Positions 1-6,814 of a stretch of DNA of 11,243 nt are shown piece by piece. Position numbers and translations under genes: made by a program. Under the pieces are notes generated by a model. The model was not told the DNA's origin. It saw only the letters and a list, made by a program, of their open reading frames with translations, and made no database searches. The DNA is from Prevotellaceae bacterium (GTDB taxonomy: Bacteria; Bacteroidota; Bacteroidia; Bacteroidales; Paludibacteraceae). Numbering within the stretch: the first letter of the stretch is position 1; each line of letters opens with the position of its first letter. The stretch lies in assembly GCA_031270565.1 (NCBI GenBank), contig JAISXJ010000027.1:1-11243 (forward strand), read 5' to 3'.

Positions 1-80
1 GCTTCCATGAAAAACTTTTTTTTGTCATTTGACTACAATTTGAAGCTTTTCGAATAAAGGCATGAACCGGAGTTGCAACA

Positions 81-124
81 CAAAAAAGCCTCCGGAAAAG
101 ACGGTCTGTCTTTTTCCGAAGGCT
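81..124 (-). terminator. rho-independent terminator, minus strand
   Basis: Bases 87-102 pair with 108-124 over about 16 positions (AGCCTCCGGAAAAGAC against GTCTTTTTCCGAAGGCT) around a 5-base loop. Read on the minus strand the stem is followed at once by TTTTTT (82-87), the classic order. On the plus strand no T tract follows. It therefore ends a minus-strand transcript coming from higher coordinates, although the only candidate gene there is the 33-codon ORF at 186-287. Read on the plus strand it could at most be a hairpin. Confidence 0.8.
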
Positions 125-185
125 GTATAAAATGATAGAAGACGTTAGGCTAACGAGCTGGCGTAACTTGTTGTTTAATAGGTGT

Positions 186-287
186 TTACCCCCCCACCAC
201 CGGATTTTGTGCAGCACAGAACCGCAACGCCTTCACACGAAGTAAAGCGTTGAGCCGGGAGAACGGTGTGTTGTTATTCAGCGTCAT
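186..287 (-). CDS. possible 33-residue small protein, function unknown
   Basis: The frame runs from an ATG (285-287) to TAA (186-188), about 62 bases before the minus-strand terminator at 81-124. That spacing is what makes it more than a random ORF. The product is basic and partly hydrophobic, beginning MTLNNNTPFSRL and ending in CAAQNPVVGG, with no signal peptide or membrane segment. The reading frame covers two inverted repeats (208-218 and 226-252), so the same bases may instead act as structured RNA or as a repeat unit. The upstream sequence is A-rich, which Bacteroidota ribosomes accept, but I see no clear TAnnTTTG box. I do not recognise a family. I have an unverifiable impression that similar short frames recur in Bacteroidales genomes. 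Treat as tentative. Confidence 0.3.
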   Translation of the reverse strand: MTLNNNTPFSRLNALLRVKALRFCAAQNPVVGG

Positions 288-507
288 TTTACAAATGATG
301 TTTTTATTGAATGAATGGGTAAAAATAATATTTCATTTTGAAATGGCAATGAGAAAAAATATTTTTCCTTAGTACATGACAAAAAAAAGATAATCTTTCT
401 AACCACAACACCTTTAATTCTTCTTTCATTGACTCACTTTTTTACTGTTACAAAATTATTTTCCAAGTGAGTTATTTGAATGGTGCAACACGCAGACAAG
501 GAACGAA

Positions 508-746
508 CTAAAATGACAAGCGGCGACAGTAGAAAATGTTTTTTCTTTCACCGGAACAAAACCGTTTAAAATTTAGCGTTTTTCCCTGTCCTTTGTTACC
601 CCGGAACAGGTAATGATTTGGTAACGGAACGATGTCGCCTGTTGGCATTTACTGGCTTTTTTGCCTGTCCCGGTACAACGCCAATCAAAGACATAAAACG
701 CTAATTCTAAAAGAGTTTCTTCGCTTTTCTTCCGCTGGCTTACCTG
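508..746 (-). other. two overlapping minus-strand open frames, possible repeat or relic
   Basis: One frame (573-746, stop at 573-575) stays open for 57 codons after an in-frame stop, but has no ATG, GTG or TTG. Its translation is rich in Lys, Arg and Cys and ends GVTKDREKR. A second frame (508-648) starts at an ATG, gives 46 residues beginning MPTGDIVPLP, and overlaps the first. Neither has a promoter I can defend or a recognisable domain. The lack of any start codon in the longer one argues against a standalone gene. A fragment of a repeated element, a decayed gene or a structured RNA all remain possible. Confidence 0.25.
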
Positions 747-769
747 TTAGGGACGTTTATTTATAAAAC

Positions 770-801
770 GTGTTTTATATAAAAAAATAGTTGTACATTT
801 G
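770..801 (+). promoter_or_regulatory. Bacteroidota-type promoter of the lipoprotein gene
   Basis: TACATTTG at 794-801 matches the -7 consensus TAnnTTTG used by the primary sigma factor of Bacteroidota. About 18 bases upstream lies GTGTTTT (770-776), a plausible though imperfect -33 element. The predicted start of transcription is about 807, giving a leader of roughly 110 bases before the ATG at 919. The leader begins with the hairpin at 807-861. Confidence 0.65.
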
Positions 802-806
802 CAACC

Positions 807-861
807 GGGGGAAAACTCTTGAGAGGAGAAAAACTGATAAAGGTTCAAGCAGTTTTGTCCC
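807..861 (+). promoter_or_regulatory. 5' leader hairpin ahead of the lipoprotein gene
   Basis: AAAACTCTTGA (812-822) can pair with TCAAGCAGTTTT (845-856) through 11 base pairs with one bulged C. A run of G (808-811) can extend the stem with CCC at 859-861. The loop (823-844) is purine-rich and carries GGAG. The hairpin starts at or next to the predicted transcription start, so it would form the 5' end of the mRNA. No T tract follows, so it is not a terminator. Possible roles are mRNA stabilisation or post-transcriptional control; I recognise no known riboswitch. Confidence 0.4.
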
Positions 862-918
862 TTGAAAAAAGAATTAAAAATAAATTTTGAACACCTTAAC
901 TATCTAATTTATTATCTT

Positions 919-1773
919 ATGAAAAAAATCCTGTTATTTTTCAGTATTTCAGTACTGATTAGCGCCTGCAATAATTCATATTGTGACGAACCACCGAAGT
1001 CGGTATTACATAAATCATATATTGAAAGTTTTCTTGAATGTGGCAAAGTTGCAAATAGAGCGGCAAGAGTGTTAATAACCGTTGGCACAGAAATAGATTC
1101 CGTTACGGGAATAATCGCAAGCAATAAGAACTATGTTAGTGATTATAATCCATATTCTCCCGCATACGATATAGGAAAAGAAAAAATCGGGCTGGAAATT
1201 ACGGTAGTACCAAAGAGAGATGATGGCAGTCTGTATAGGGATATTAACTTATCCTATATAGAATATAGTCCAAACTATCAATTCTATGCAAGACAAAAAC
1301 ACGTTTATGACAGCTGCATTGCTGTAATTGGAGATACGGCATTCAACAAACTGACGTATTCAGCTACAATACAGGTAGTAGCAATCATTACTCCGGTTAG
1401 TGAAATCATCATCACTTGTGACGCCGATTTTAGTGCTGATTTTCCGAAGGGTAGTAATTTAAGTTCGCTGTTTACGGTATTTTTTGATGACCCGTACTCA
1501 ACGATAAAAAATAATTATCAGGCAGTTGAAGGTTCATACAGATCTCAAGCAGCATTAGAGTGTGACTACCCACAGTCCATTATCAAAACCAATTTGGCAG
1601 AAGCGCACTTTGCAGACCGCCCATTTATTGGGCATGAGTGGGAATGTTTTTTAGATGTTGCGCCGGATTATACAGGCGTGTACAGATTTGCTGTAAAGAT
1701 TATTCTGGTTGATGGCACGGAGTTAACAGGAGTTGCGCCTATTGTCATAAAACTAAAAGGGAACTTGGATTAA
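919..1773 (+). CDS. hypothetical secreted lipoprotein
   Basis: This 284-residue protein has a textbook lipoprotein signal: MKK, a hydrophobic core, then the lipobox LISAC with the lipidated Cys at 17. It should be processed by signal peptidase II and anchored in the envelope. The ATG at 919 is chosen over a TTG at 862 because only the ATG puts the signal peptide at the N-terminus. The mature part has no membrane segment and is rich in beta-prone stretches and Tyr. Cysteines at 22, 41, 133, 167, 215 and 243 could form disulfides. Residues 161-189, with an ADFSADFPKGSNLSSLF core, vaguely recall Bacteroides DUF5034-type lipoproteins, but I cannot confirm this. The gene is monocistronic, with its own promoter and terminator, and is noticeably more AT-rich than the genes to its right, so recent acquisition is possible. 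Function unknown. Confidence 0.85.
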   Translation: MKKILLFFSISVLISACNNSYCDEPPKSVLHKSYIESFLECGKVANRAARVLITVGTEIDSVTGIIASNKNYVSDYNPYSPAYDIGKEKIGLEITVVPKRDDGSLYRDINLSYIEYSPNYQFYARQKHVYDSCIAVIGDTAFNKLTYSATIQVVAIITPVSEIIITCDADFSADFPKGSNLSSLFTVFFDDPYSTIKNNYQAVEGSYRSQAALECDYPQSIIKTNLAEAHFADRPFIGHEWECFLDVAPDYTGVYRFAVKIILVDGTELTGVAPIVIKLKGNLD

Positions 1774-1780
1774 ATTATAT

Positions 1781-1821
1781 AACACAGGGGAAGCGAGGCT
1801 TTGGTTTTCCCTGTGTTTATT
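1781..1821 (+). terminator. rho-independent terminator of the lipoprotein gene
   Basis: AACACAGGG (1781-1789) pairs perfectly with CCCTGTGTT (1809-1817), and weaker pairs extend inward. It begins 8 bases after the stop codon and is followed by TTTATTTG. The structure could also help terminate the convergent minus-strand operon ending at 1920, because the stem is symmetric and A-rich sequence precedes it. Confidence 0.8.
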
Positions 1822-1867
1822 TGTATGCTAAATATGCTATTTTACTCCGTAATATCAAAAGGAGATT

Positions 1868-1894
1868 GACTGCGTCGATTGCTTCGCACTGACG
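1868..1894 (-). repeat. possible dispersed repeat of the GCGAAGCAATC type
   Basis: On the minus strand the segment contains GTCAGTGCGAAGCAATCGA. This resembles the short dispersed intergenic sequences with a core like CGTCATTGCGAAGCAATC seen in many bacterial genomes. It sits just past the 3' end of the MBOAT operon, between convergent genes, a usual place for such repeats. Only one copy is present in the window, so the assignment rests on resemblance alone. Confidence 0.3.
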
Positions 1895-1919
1895 AGAGAG
1901 GGCATACAACGACAACACT

Positions 1920-3770
1920 TTAGAACTGAAAATAGATAAACGCCTGTAAATCGGCAGTGGCAAACTGGTAGATTGTGAAAATGGTTACAGTGGCAATCAG
2001 CAGTTGCCAGCCAACCGGCAGCGTGGCAAAGGCGTAACGATAGCGTCGCTTGAACCTGTCGGACAACCAGTGAATAATCATTCCCAAAGCAAAAAGACAA
2101 AATATCTTATATTGTCCTGCAATAATATCAGTAATAAGTCCCCATTCCCACGTTCCACCAATTTTTGACACCATATTTTGTGCCGTTTCCCACGCTACCT
2201 CGTTGGCTTGGGCGGGGTCAAGATTGGAACCGGAACGAAAAAAGAGACGTGTAAAGGTGATGAAGATAAAGGTCATCAACACCGACCACGCCCGATTGAG
2301 CCACATTACCGGCTTGCGTTTTAACAGTGCCCACACTCCCTCTGCCAGCGTGCCGAAGAAAAAAATGCCACTCCACACTACCCCAATCATAAAAACAGGT
2401 TTGTCAAACAAGCCGTTTAACAGCACAAAGAGGGCAAACACTACGCCAACTACGGCATTTTTTCGTGCTAAGGAGAAATAACGCCAGAACTTGAAAGCAA
2501 CCACTCCCACACCGTTGAGACCGCCCCAAATCATAAAATTCCAACTGGCGCCGTGCCAGATGCCGCCGAGCAGCATCGTGTTCATAATGTTGATATTCGT
2601 CGTGATTTTGTGGCGCGTTTGTGGAAAAAACAGCGCAATACCCGCCATCAGCAGCGCCGTACCGCACACAGCTATCGTTACCCACAGGCTGTTTGAGAGT
2701 AATGTTACCACCAATCCAATGATGCCCAGAATCAGAAATGTTGCCGCTGTCGCACGCCGATTGCCGCCCATAGGAATATAGAGATAATCCGTAAGCCATT
2801 TCGAGAGCGAGATATGCCAGCGTTTCCAGAAATTGCCCGGATTCGTAGCCTTGTAGGGCGAATGAAAATTTCGGGGCAGGTAGAATCCCATTAACATCGC
2901 CGTTCCGATAGCAATATCGGTATAGCCCGAAAAATCAGCATACACCTGAAGCGAATAGACAAACAATCCCATCAAATTTTCAAAGCCAGTGTACATTAGT
3001 GGATTGGCAAAGACACGGTCAATGAAGTTTACCGCCAGATAGTCGCTCAAAATCATTTTCTTCACCAACCCGTTCAGTATCCAGAAAAGCGCAATGCCAA
3101 ACTGTTTTTTAGTGAGAAAATAGGGTTTATAAAGTTGTGGAATAAATTCGTTGGCACGGACAATGGGACCTGCTACCAGCTGAGGGAAAAAACCAACATA
3201 GAATCCGTAGTCGAACAGATTTTTCACCGGTGTAATCTTTTGCCGGAAAATATCAACTACATAACTGATTGTCTGAAACGTGTAGAACGAAATGCCAACA
3301 GGTAATATAATCCTCTCTACCGTGAAATGACTTCCCGCAATCTCATTTGTCCATAAAGCAAACCAGTTAAAAACTTCATTGTCGGAATGGAACAGATTAT
3401 TGTAAACATCGGTAAAGAAGTAAGCGTATTTGAAATAGAAAAGCAGTGTCAGATTGATGCAAATGCTCAACACGAGGAACAGCTGTTTTTTGCGTCTGGT
3501 GGACGCCCTGTAAATACGCTGTCCCAGCACAAAGTCGGAAAGCGTGGTAAAGAGTAACAGCAGTACAAATAATCCGCACGTTTTGTAGTAGAAAAACAGG
3601 CTGGCAGCACAGAGAAAGGCATTACGCATCAGACGTCTGTTGCCGATGAAACTGAGTAGCAGCATCACCAGAGCAAAGAATACCCAAAAATCAAACTGCG
3701 TAAACAGAAACACGCGATCCTGACCGAACGTTAAAAACCGATTGAAATATGTGAGCAGATTATTCCACAT
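1920..3770 (-). CDS. MBOAT family membrane O-acyltransferase (AlgI-like)
   Basis: A 616-residue polytopic inner-membrane protein of the membrane-bound O-acyltransferase family, AlgI/PatA/DltB type. These proteins take an acyl group (usually acetyl) from a cytoplasmic donor and pass it through the membrane for O-acylation of a polysaccharide. Visible signatures are FPQLVAGPIVR (195-205), QVYADFSGYTDIAIG (275-289), FWKRWHISLSKWL (314-326) with His319, YIPMGGNR (331-338), and LLGGIWHGASWNFMIWGG (400-417) with the presumed catalytic His406. Hydrophobic segments run from the N-terminus to the end. At 616 residues it is longer than the roughly 500 usual for AlgI. Much of the excess lies between the two histidines (about 339-395), where an additional hydrophobic pair and a charged loop appear, and at the C-terminus. 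It is the last gene of a three-gene operon, overlapping the upstream SGNH gene by 11 bases. The acceptor polymer is unknown. Confidence 0.93.
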   Translation of the reverse strand: MWNNLLTYFNRFLTFGQDRVFLFTQFDFWVFFALVMLLLSFIGNRRLMRNAFLCAASLFFYYKTCGLFVLLLLFTTLSDFVLGQRIYRASTRRKKQLFLVLSICINLTLLFYFKYAYFFTDVYNNLFHSDNEVFNWFALWTNEIAGSHFTVERIILPVGISFYTFQTISYVVDIFRQKITPVKNLFDYGFYVGFFPQLVAGPIVRANEFIPQLYKPYFLTKKQFGIALFWILNGLVKKMILSDYLAVNFIDRVFANPLMYTGFENLMGLFVYSLQVYADFSGYTDIAIGTAMLMGFYLPRNFHSPYKATNPGNFWKRWHISLSKWLTDYLYIPMGGNRRATAATFLILGIIGLVVTLLSNSLWVTIAVCGTALLMAGIALFFPQTRHKITTNINIMNTMLLGGIWHGASWNFMIWGGLNGVGVVAFKFWRYFSLARKNAVVGVVFALFVLLNGLFDKPVFMIGVVWSGIFFFGTLAEGVWALLKRKPVMWLNRAWSVLMTFIFITFTRLFFRSGSNLDPAQANEVAWETAQNMVSKIGGTWEWGLITDIIAGQYKIFCLFALGMIIHWLSDRFKRRYRYAFATLPVGWQLLIATVTIFTIYQFATADLQAFIYFQF

Positions 3771-5025
3771 AGAGCTGTTCGACGGTAGAATGGGAATGTT
3801 TTATGTAGTCGCGCATCAGGGCGTTGTAAACCAAATCTCCGAGCAGCGTATAGCCCTGCGGTGTGAAATGAATCTTATCGCGGCGGCTTAATCCATACGC
3901 TTCCCACTGTTGCATAGAGCCTAAACCGCCCATCAAGCCAAACAAATCCCAAACTCCCGCGTGATAATAGTTTGCCAGAGAAAAAAACGCCTGTTGTGCC
4001 AGAAGTCCGTTTTTGTTGTTGTAATAACGTTTATTTACGCGGCGATAACTGTCATTATTGGTGGTGAACAGGATTTCGCACTGCGGCGCTACGGAATGAA
4101 TACGGTGAATCAGTTTTTTATAATTGTTTTGAAAGGCAACGGTATCAAACTCCCGTCCGCTGGCGTCGTTAATTCCAATGGAGAGGATACACAAATCGGG
4201 CTGTATCAGGGCAAGGTCTTGCTCCAGCAGCGGACACCTGAGATAGGCGGGGACGCTTGCACCGTTCACGCCAATATCAACATAACTGATGCCGGGAAGG
4301 GTGTTGTCGAGCCAGAACCCCCGCAACTGAAAATCGCGGCGTTCCGCATCGGGCTTGGAACGGAATGTCAGCGTAAAAGCATCCGCAAGACAGTCGAGAT
4401 GAAAGTAAAATGCCTGTTGAATCGTGTCATAAACGCCATTATAAACACTGTCCGCTACCGTCAGACAAGGTTCCAGAGAACTGTTATTATTCCCCAAAAC
4501 ATAGACGGAAGAAAATGACGCCGAATAATCATTCCGTTTTATGCCGATGCTTGCGGCAGTGTCGGCGGTGCCGATACACATACCTGTTAAACCCAAAGAA
4601 TAAGACGGGATATGCTGGATGTTTCTGGCAACAGTCCAGTCGCCGGTATAAGTTGTGGTGTAGTTGGAAGGGTTATTGGTTTTGGCAGCGGAAAAAGGGA
4701 ATATCATATCGCGGTTGGCAGTCGGGAATATGGCGGCAAAGTTTTGCCGTATCCGGTTGGACAGAGTGCCTGCCTGAATATGTGAGCCGCCAATATGGAG
4801 AATATTCACCCTGCCGGCGCCGCTATGATTCAGATGGTCGAGCTTTTGAAAGAAGCGATTGAACGTTACCGTGTCGCCGCCTGCGGGAAAACAGATGGAG
4901 TCGGCTTCAAGATTGTAAACCGGCAGCAAGGGAACGGTTTTAAGCACATCAACAACGGCGTGAAGAAACAGACTGTTTAAGAAAAACACGACGGTAACAA
5001 TGGTTTTCAGAATTTTTCCGGTCAT
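3760..5025 (-). CDS. SGNH/GDSL-like periplasmic acyltransferase or esterase
   Basis: A 421-residue exported protein with a hydrophobic signal at about 4-24. The SGNH blocks are in order: ILHIGGSHIQAG (75-86) with nucleophile Ser81, VDIGVNGAS (249-257) as the block II region, LSIGINDAS (281-289) with Asn286, and DKIHFTPQGY (383-392) with Asp383 and His386. The first block reads GGSH rather than GDSH, so the usual Asp before Ser is Gly; the triad Ser-Asp-His itself is intact. In alginate and peptidoglycan O-acetylation, SGNH proteins (AlgX, AlgJ, PatB) receive the acyl group from the MBOAT partner and transfer it to the polymer. Its position between another SGNH gene (4-bp ATGA overlap upstream) and the MBOAT gene (11-bp overlap downstream) argues for that role. 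A deacetylase (esterase) remains possible. Confidence 0.87.
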   Translation of the reverse strand: MTGKILKTIVTVVFFLNSLFLHAVVDVLKTVPLLPVYNLEADSICFPAGGDTVTFNRFFQKLDHLNHSGAGRVNILHIGGSHIQAGTLSNRIRQNFAAIFPTANRDMIFPFSAAKTNNPSNYTTTYTGDWTVARNIQHIPSYSLGLTGMCIGTADTAASIGIKRNDYSASFSSVYVLGNNNSSLEPCLTVADSVYNGVYDTIQQAFYFHLDCLADAFTLTFRSKPDAERRDFQLRGFWLDNTLPGISYVDIGVNGASVPAYLRCPLLEQDLALIQPDLCILSIGINDASGREFDTVAFQNNYKKLIHRIHSVAPQCEILFTTNNDSYRRVNKRYYNNKNGLLAQQAFFSLANYYHAGVWDLFGLMGGLGSMQQWEAYGLSRRDKIHFTPQGYTLLGDLVYNALMRDYIKHSHSTVEQLYVE

Positions 5026-6464
5026 AATATTCGATTCATAACTGATTTAACTAATACGGGACTGCAGTTTTGGCGCAACCGGTAGAAGCGGTAATACATC
5101 ATAAAGGCATCCGACAGGGCGGTGGCAATCTCTTTGGCGCCGACATCGGTAAAATGGATATAATCGGCGCTTGCCCACGCAGGGGAATGATTTGCCCACG
5201 CCACAATGGAATTATGCCCGCCCATCACCCGAAACATATCCCAGTAGATGCCGCCGCAGGCGGTAACCGTATTTCGCAGTGAATCGTTTAATGCAGGCAG
5301 AAAAGGACAGGTTTGCAGCGTACCGTTGATGCGTTTTGCCATATCGCCGAGACCGATAAAGAGCAACACAGCATCGGGATTGGCGCGTTGAAGATGCCGT
5401 ATCTGTCCGGTAATCTGTTTCATATACCGCTCAATGGCGGACGTTCCGTTGATTTGGGGTATCATATTGCCGCCGTATTGAAGAATAATCATTTTCACGT
5501 TCATGGCACGATAGCTTTGCGCCAGAATTGCCGTATCCATTTGCGTAAATATAGTGCCGGAACAGCCGCGCATAGGCACATTATCCACCGTGACGCCCGA
5601 TGTGCCTTCCAGAGAGATGCCGTAGATTTCGGCAGTACCGTTCAACCGCAACGACACGCGGGAAGTGGGGGCGGGAAGCGTCCAGACAAGTGGCGTAACG
5701 CCTTTGCGGGCGGTGGATACTGTGCGTGGAACGCCATTGCAGACGGCGGAAAAGTTGGCGGTGTTGTTCCCGAACAGCAATATGACGCGCGAAAATCGCT
5801 TAACAAGTTCCTCCGTCTGACGGTAGTTGGCGGCAACAATGGAGATGGTGGCGCTGCTGTCCAACTGCGCGAAACTGCCTGAAAGTCCATACCGGCGGTG
5901 CGATGCGCGTATCTGCGAGGTGTCGCCATAGACGGCAAAACGGCTCAAATTTCCTGCAAACGATTGCATCACCGACAACGTTGGAATGGTCTGTATGGCT
6001 GGAACAATGCCTGCACCTGCGCCCGAAAACTGCTCTTGCAGTGTTTGCCGAAAGGTATTGGTGATACGGTCCATTTCTATCTGCGAATCGCCGTAATGGG
6101 TAATATGGATGGCGGAAGTTCCGTATTTCGCGCTGTCTAACAGGGCAAAAAAGCGGTCTAAAAAAGTATAGTCATCCTGCGGCAAGTGGAAGCGCGATTT
6201 ATGCTGCTGAAGATAAGTCTTGAAAAACAGCAGACTGTCATTCATTTCTTTGATATGAGAAAGGGTTACCTCTTCTTTCAGGCTCGCCATAGTGGTTTCT
6301 ACATTGATGACGGTATCGTTTTCCACTGTAAGGATGGACTTTGGCGAAGGAAATTTCAGGGTTAAACTGCCGATTGGTACGCCATCTGCGGGCATCAACA
6401 CGCCAATTACTCCAAGGAGAAGGAACACTGTGCCAATAAAAAGCGTTATTTTCAGAGGTTGCAT
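5022..6464 (-). CDS. membrane-anchored SGNH/GDSL-like hydrolase or O-acyltransferase
   Basis: A 480-residue protein with one N-terminal hydrophobic segment (about 5-24) and no obvious cleavage site, so probably a membrane-anchored periplasmic enzyme. A partly helical stretch (about 55-110) precedes the SGNH domain. Blocks seen are IHITHYGDSQIEMDR (119-133) with Ser127, MRGCSGTIFTQM (298-309), ILQYGGNMI (327-335) with Asn333, and ADYIHFTDVG (433-442) with Asp434 and His437. The canonical GDS is kept here, unlike in the following gene, so the two proteins are not recent copies and may do different steps (for example, transfer against removal, or relay then transfer). It is the first gene of the operon, about 70 bases downstream of the predicted transcription start. 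Its stop codon overlaps the next start in ATGA, implying coupled translation. Confidence 0.87.
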   Translation of the reverse strand: MQPLKITLFIGTVFLLLGVIGVLMPADGVPIGSLTLKFPSPKSILTVENDTVINVETTMASLKEEVTLSHIKEMNDSLLFFKTYLQQHKSRFHLPQDDYTFLDRFFALLDSAKYGTSAIHITHYGDSQIEMDRITNTFRQTLQEQFSGAGAGIVPAIQTIPTLSVMQSFAGNLSRFAVYGDTSQIRASHRRYGLSGSFAQLDSSATISIVAANYRQTEELVKRFSRVILLFGNNTANFSAVCNGVPRTVSTARKGVTPLVWTLPAPTSRVSLRLNGTAEIYGISLEGTSGVTVDNVPMRGCSGTIFTQMDTAILAQSYRAMNVKMIILQYGGNMIPQINGTSAIERYMKQITGQIRHLQRANPDAVLLFIGLGDMAKRINGTLQTCPFLPALNDSLRNTVTACGGIYWDMFRVMGGHNSIVAWANHSPAWASADYIHFTDVGAKEIATALSDAFMMYYRFYRLRQNCSPVLVKSVMNRIL

Positions 6465-6541
6465 ATCAAATGATTAGTAAAATATGTATGACGGTTATTC
6501 TTTGTTTACGGCTTTGACTGGTTGAGCAATAATATTTTGTG

Positions 6542-6573
6542 CAAAGGTAAATTAATTAGAACCAAGAACCAAA
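6542..6573 (-). promoter_or_regulatory. promoter of the SGNH-SGNH-MBOAT operon
   Basis: On the minus strand TACCTTTG (6542-6549) is a perfect TAnnTTTG -7 box. TTTG at 6570-6573 fits the -33 element with a 20-base spacer, inside a run TTTTTTGG (6569-6576). Transcription should begin near 6536, leaving an AT-rich leader of about 70 bases before the ATG at 6464. No operator-like dyad is evident between the boxes. Confidence 0.8.
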
Positions 6574-6633
6574 AAACCAAGAGTTTTCAGTGAAAAATGA
6601 ATAATAAATAATGAACGCCGTCAGGGAGACATC

Positions 6634-6797
6634 GTCGCAGCTCAGCGACAGTAATATTTTATCGTCAACACGCCGTCCGCAATTGCGGACGACGTGTCGG
6701 AGCCGTCAAACTCCCGTCCGCAACTGCGGACGACGTGTCGGAGCTGTCAAACTCCCGTCCGCAACTGCGGACGGCTTGCCGAGAGCGTCGAGACGCT
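6634..6797. repeat. palindrome array with a 41-bp unit repeated three times
   Basis: The cores GTCCGCAATTGCGGAC (6675-6690, a perfect 16-base palindrome) and GTCCGCAACTGCGGAC (6716-6731 and 6757-6772) recur at an exact 41-base period. The bases between cores are also repeated (GACGTGTCGGAGC followed by TGTCAAACTCC or a close variant), so this is a tandem repeat, not CRISPR. The first copy extends to an imperfect 30-base dyad (6668-6697, ACACG to CGTGT). The third copy diverges at its 3' end. Smaller dyads flank the array: GTCGC/GCGAC at 6634-6649 and AGCGTC/GACGCT at 6784-6797. The array is GC-rich against an AT-rich background. It lies between the nuclease terminator and the next operon's promoter, so it may insulate transcription, bind a protein, or be an expanding intergenic repeat. 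Confidence 0.85.
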
Positions 6798-6814
6798 TTA
6801 TTGATATTAAACGT

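Larger units (their letters stand above)
1..793. other. long intergenic region without a conventional gene
   Basis: No ORF of ordinary length fills this stretch, which is AT-rich. What it holds lies mostly on the minus strand: a terminator at 81-124, a 33-codon ORF at 186-287, and two overlapping open frames at 508-648 and 573-746. Two local inverted repeats fall inside the 33-codon ORF: TGTGCAGCACA at 208-218, and a nested hairpin at 226-252 in which AACGC pairs with GCGTT around an inner CTTC/GAAG stem. Together they suggest a transcribed, structured or repeated minus-strand element rather than neutral spacer. Bases 1-80 and about 290-500 show nothing I can name. The plus-strand promoter of the lipoprotein gene begins at about 770. 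Confidence 0.6.

Noticed and set aside
862..918. N-terminal extension of the lipoprotein from a TTG at 862
   Set aside because: It would bury the signal peptide 19 residues inside the protein; the ATG at 919 places the lipobox correctly.
1855..2100. 81-codon minus-strand ORF at the end of the MBOAT gene
   Set aside because: Overlaps the conserved MBOAT C-terminus in another frame, with no independent evidence.
3961..4518. 185-codon plus-strand ORF
   Set aside because: Antisense shadow of the middle SGNH gene, whose catalytic motifs and coupling fix the coding strand.
5313..5882. 189-codon plus-strand ORF
   Set aside because: Antisense shadow of the first SGNH gene; no domain signal.
6675..6772. 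CRISPR array
   Set aside because: The bases between the palindromic cores are themselves repeated, so there are no unique spacers, and no cas gene is present.
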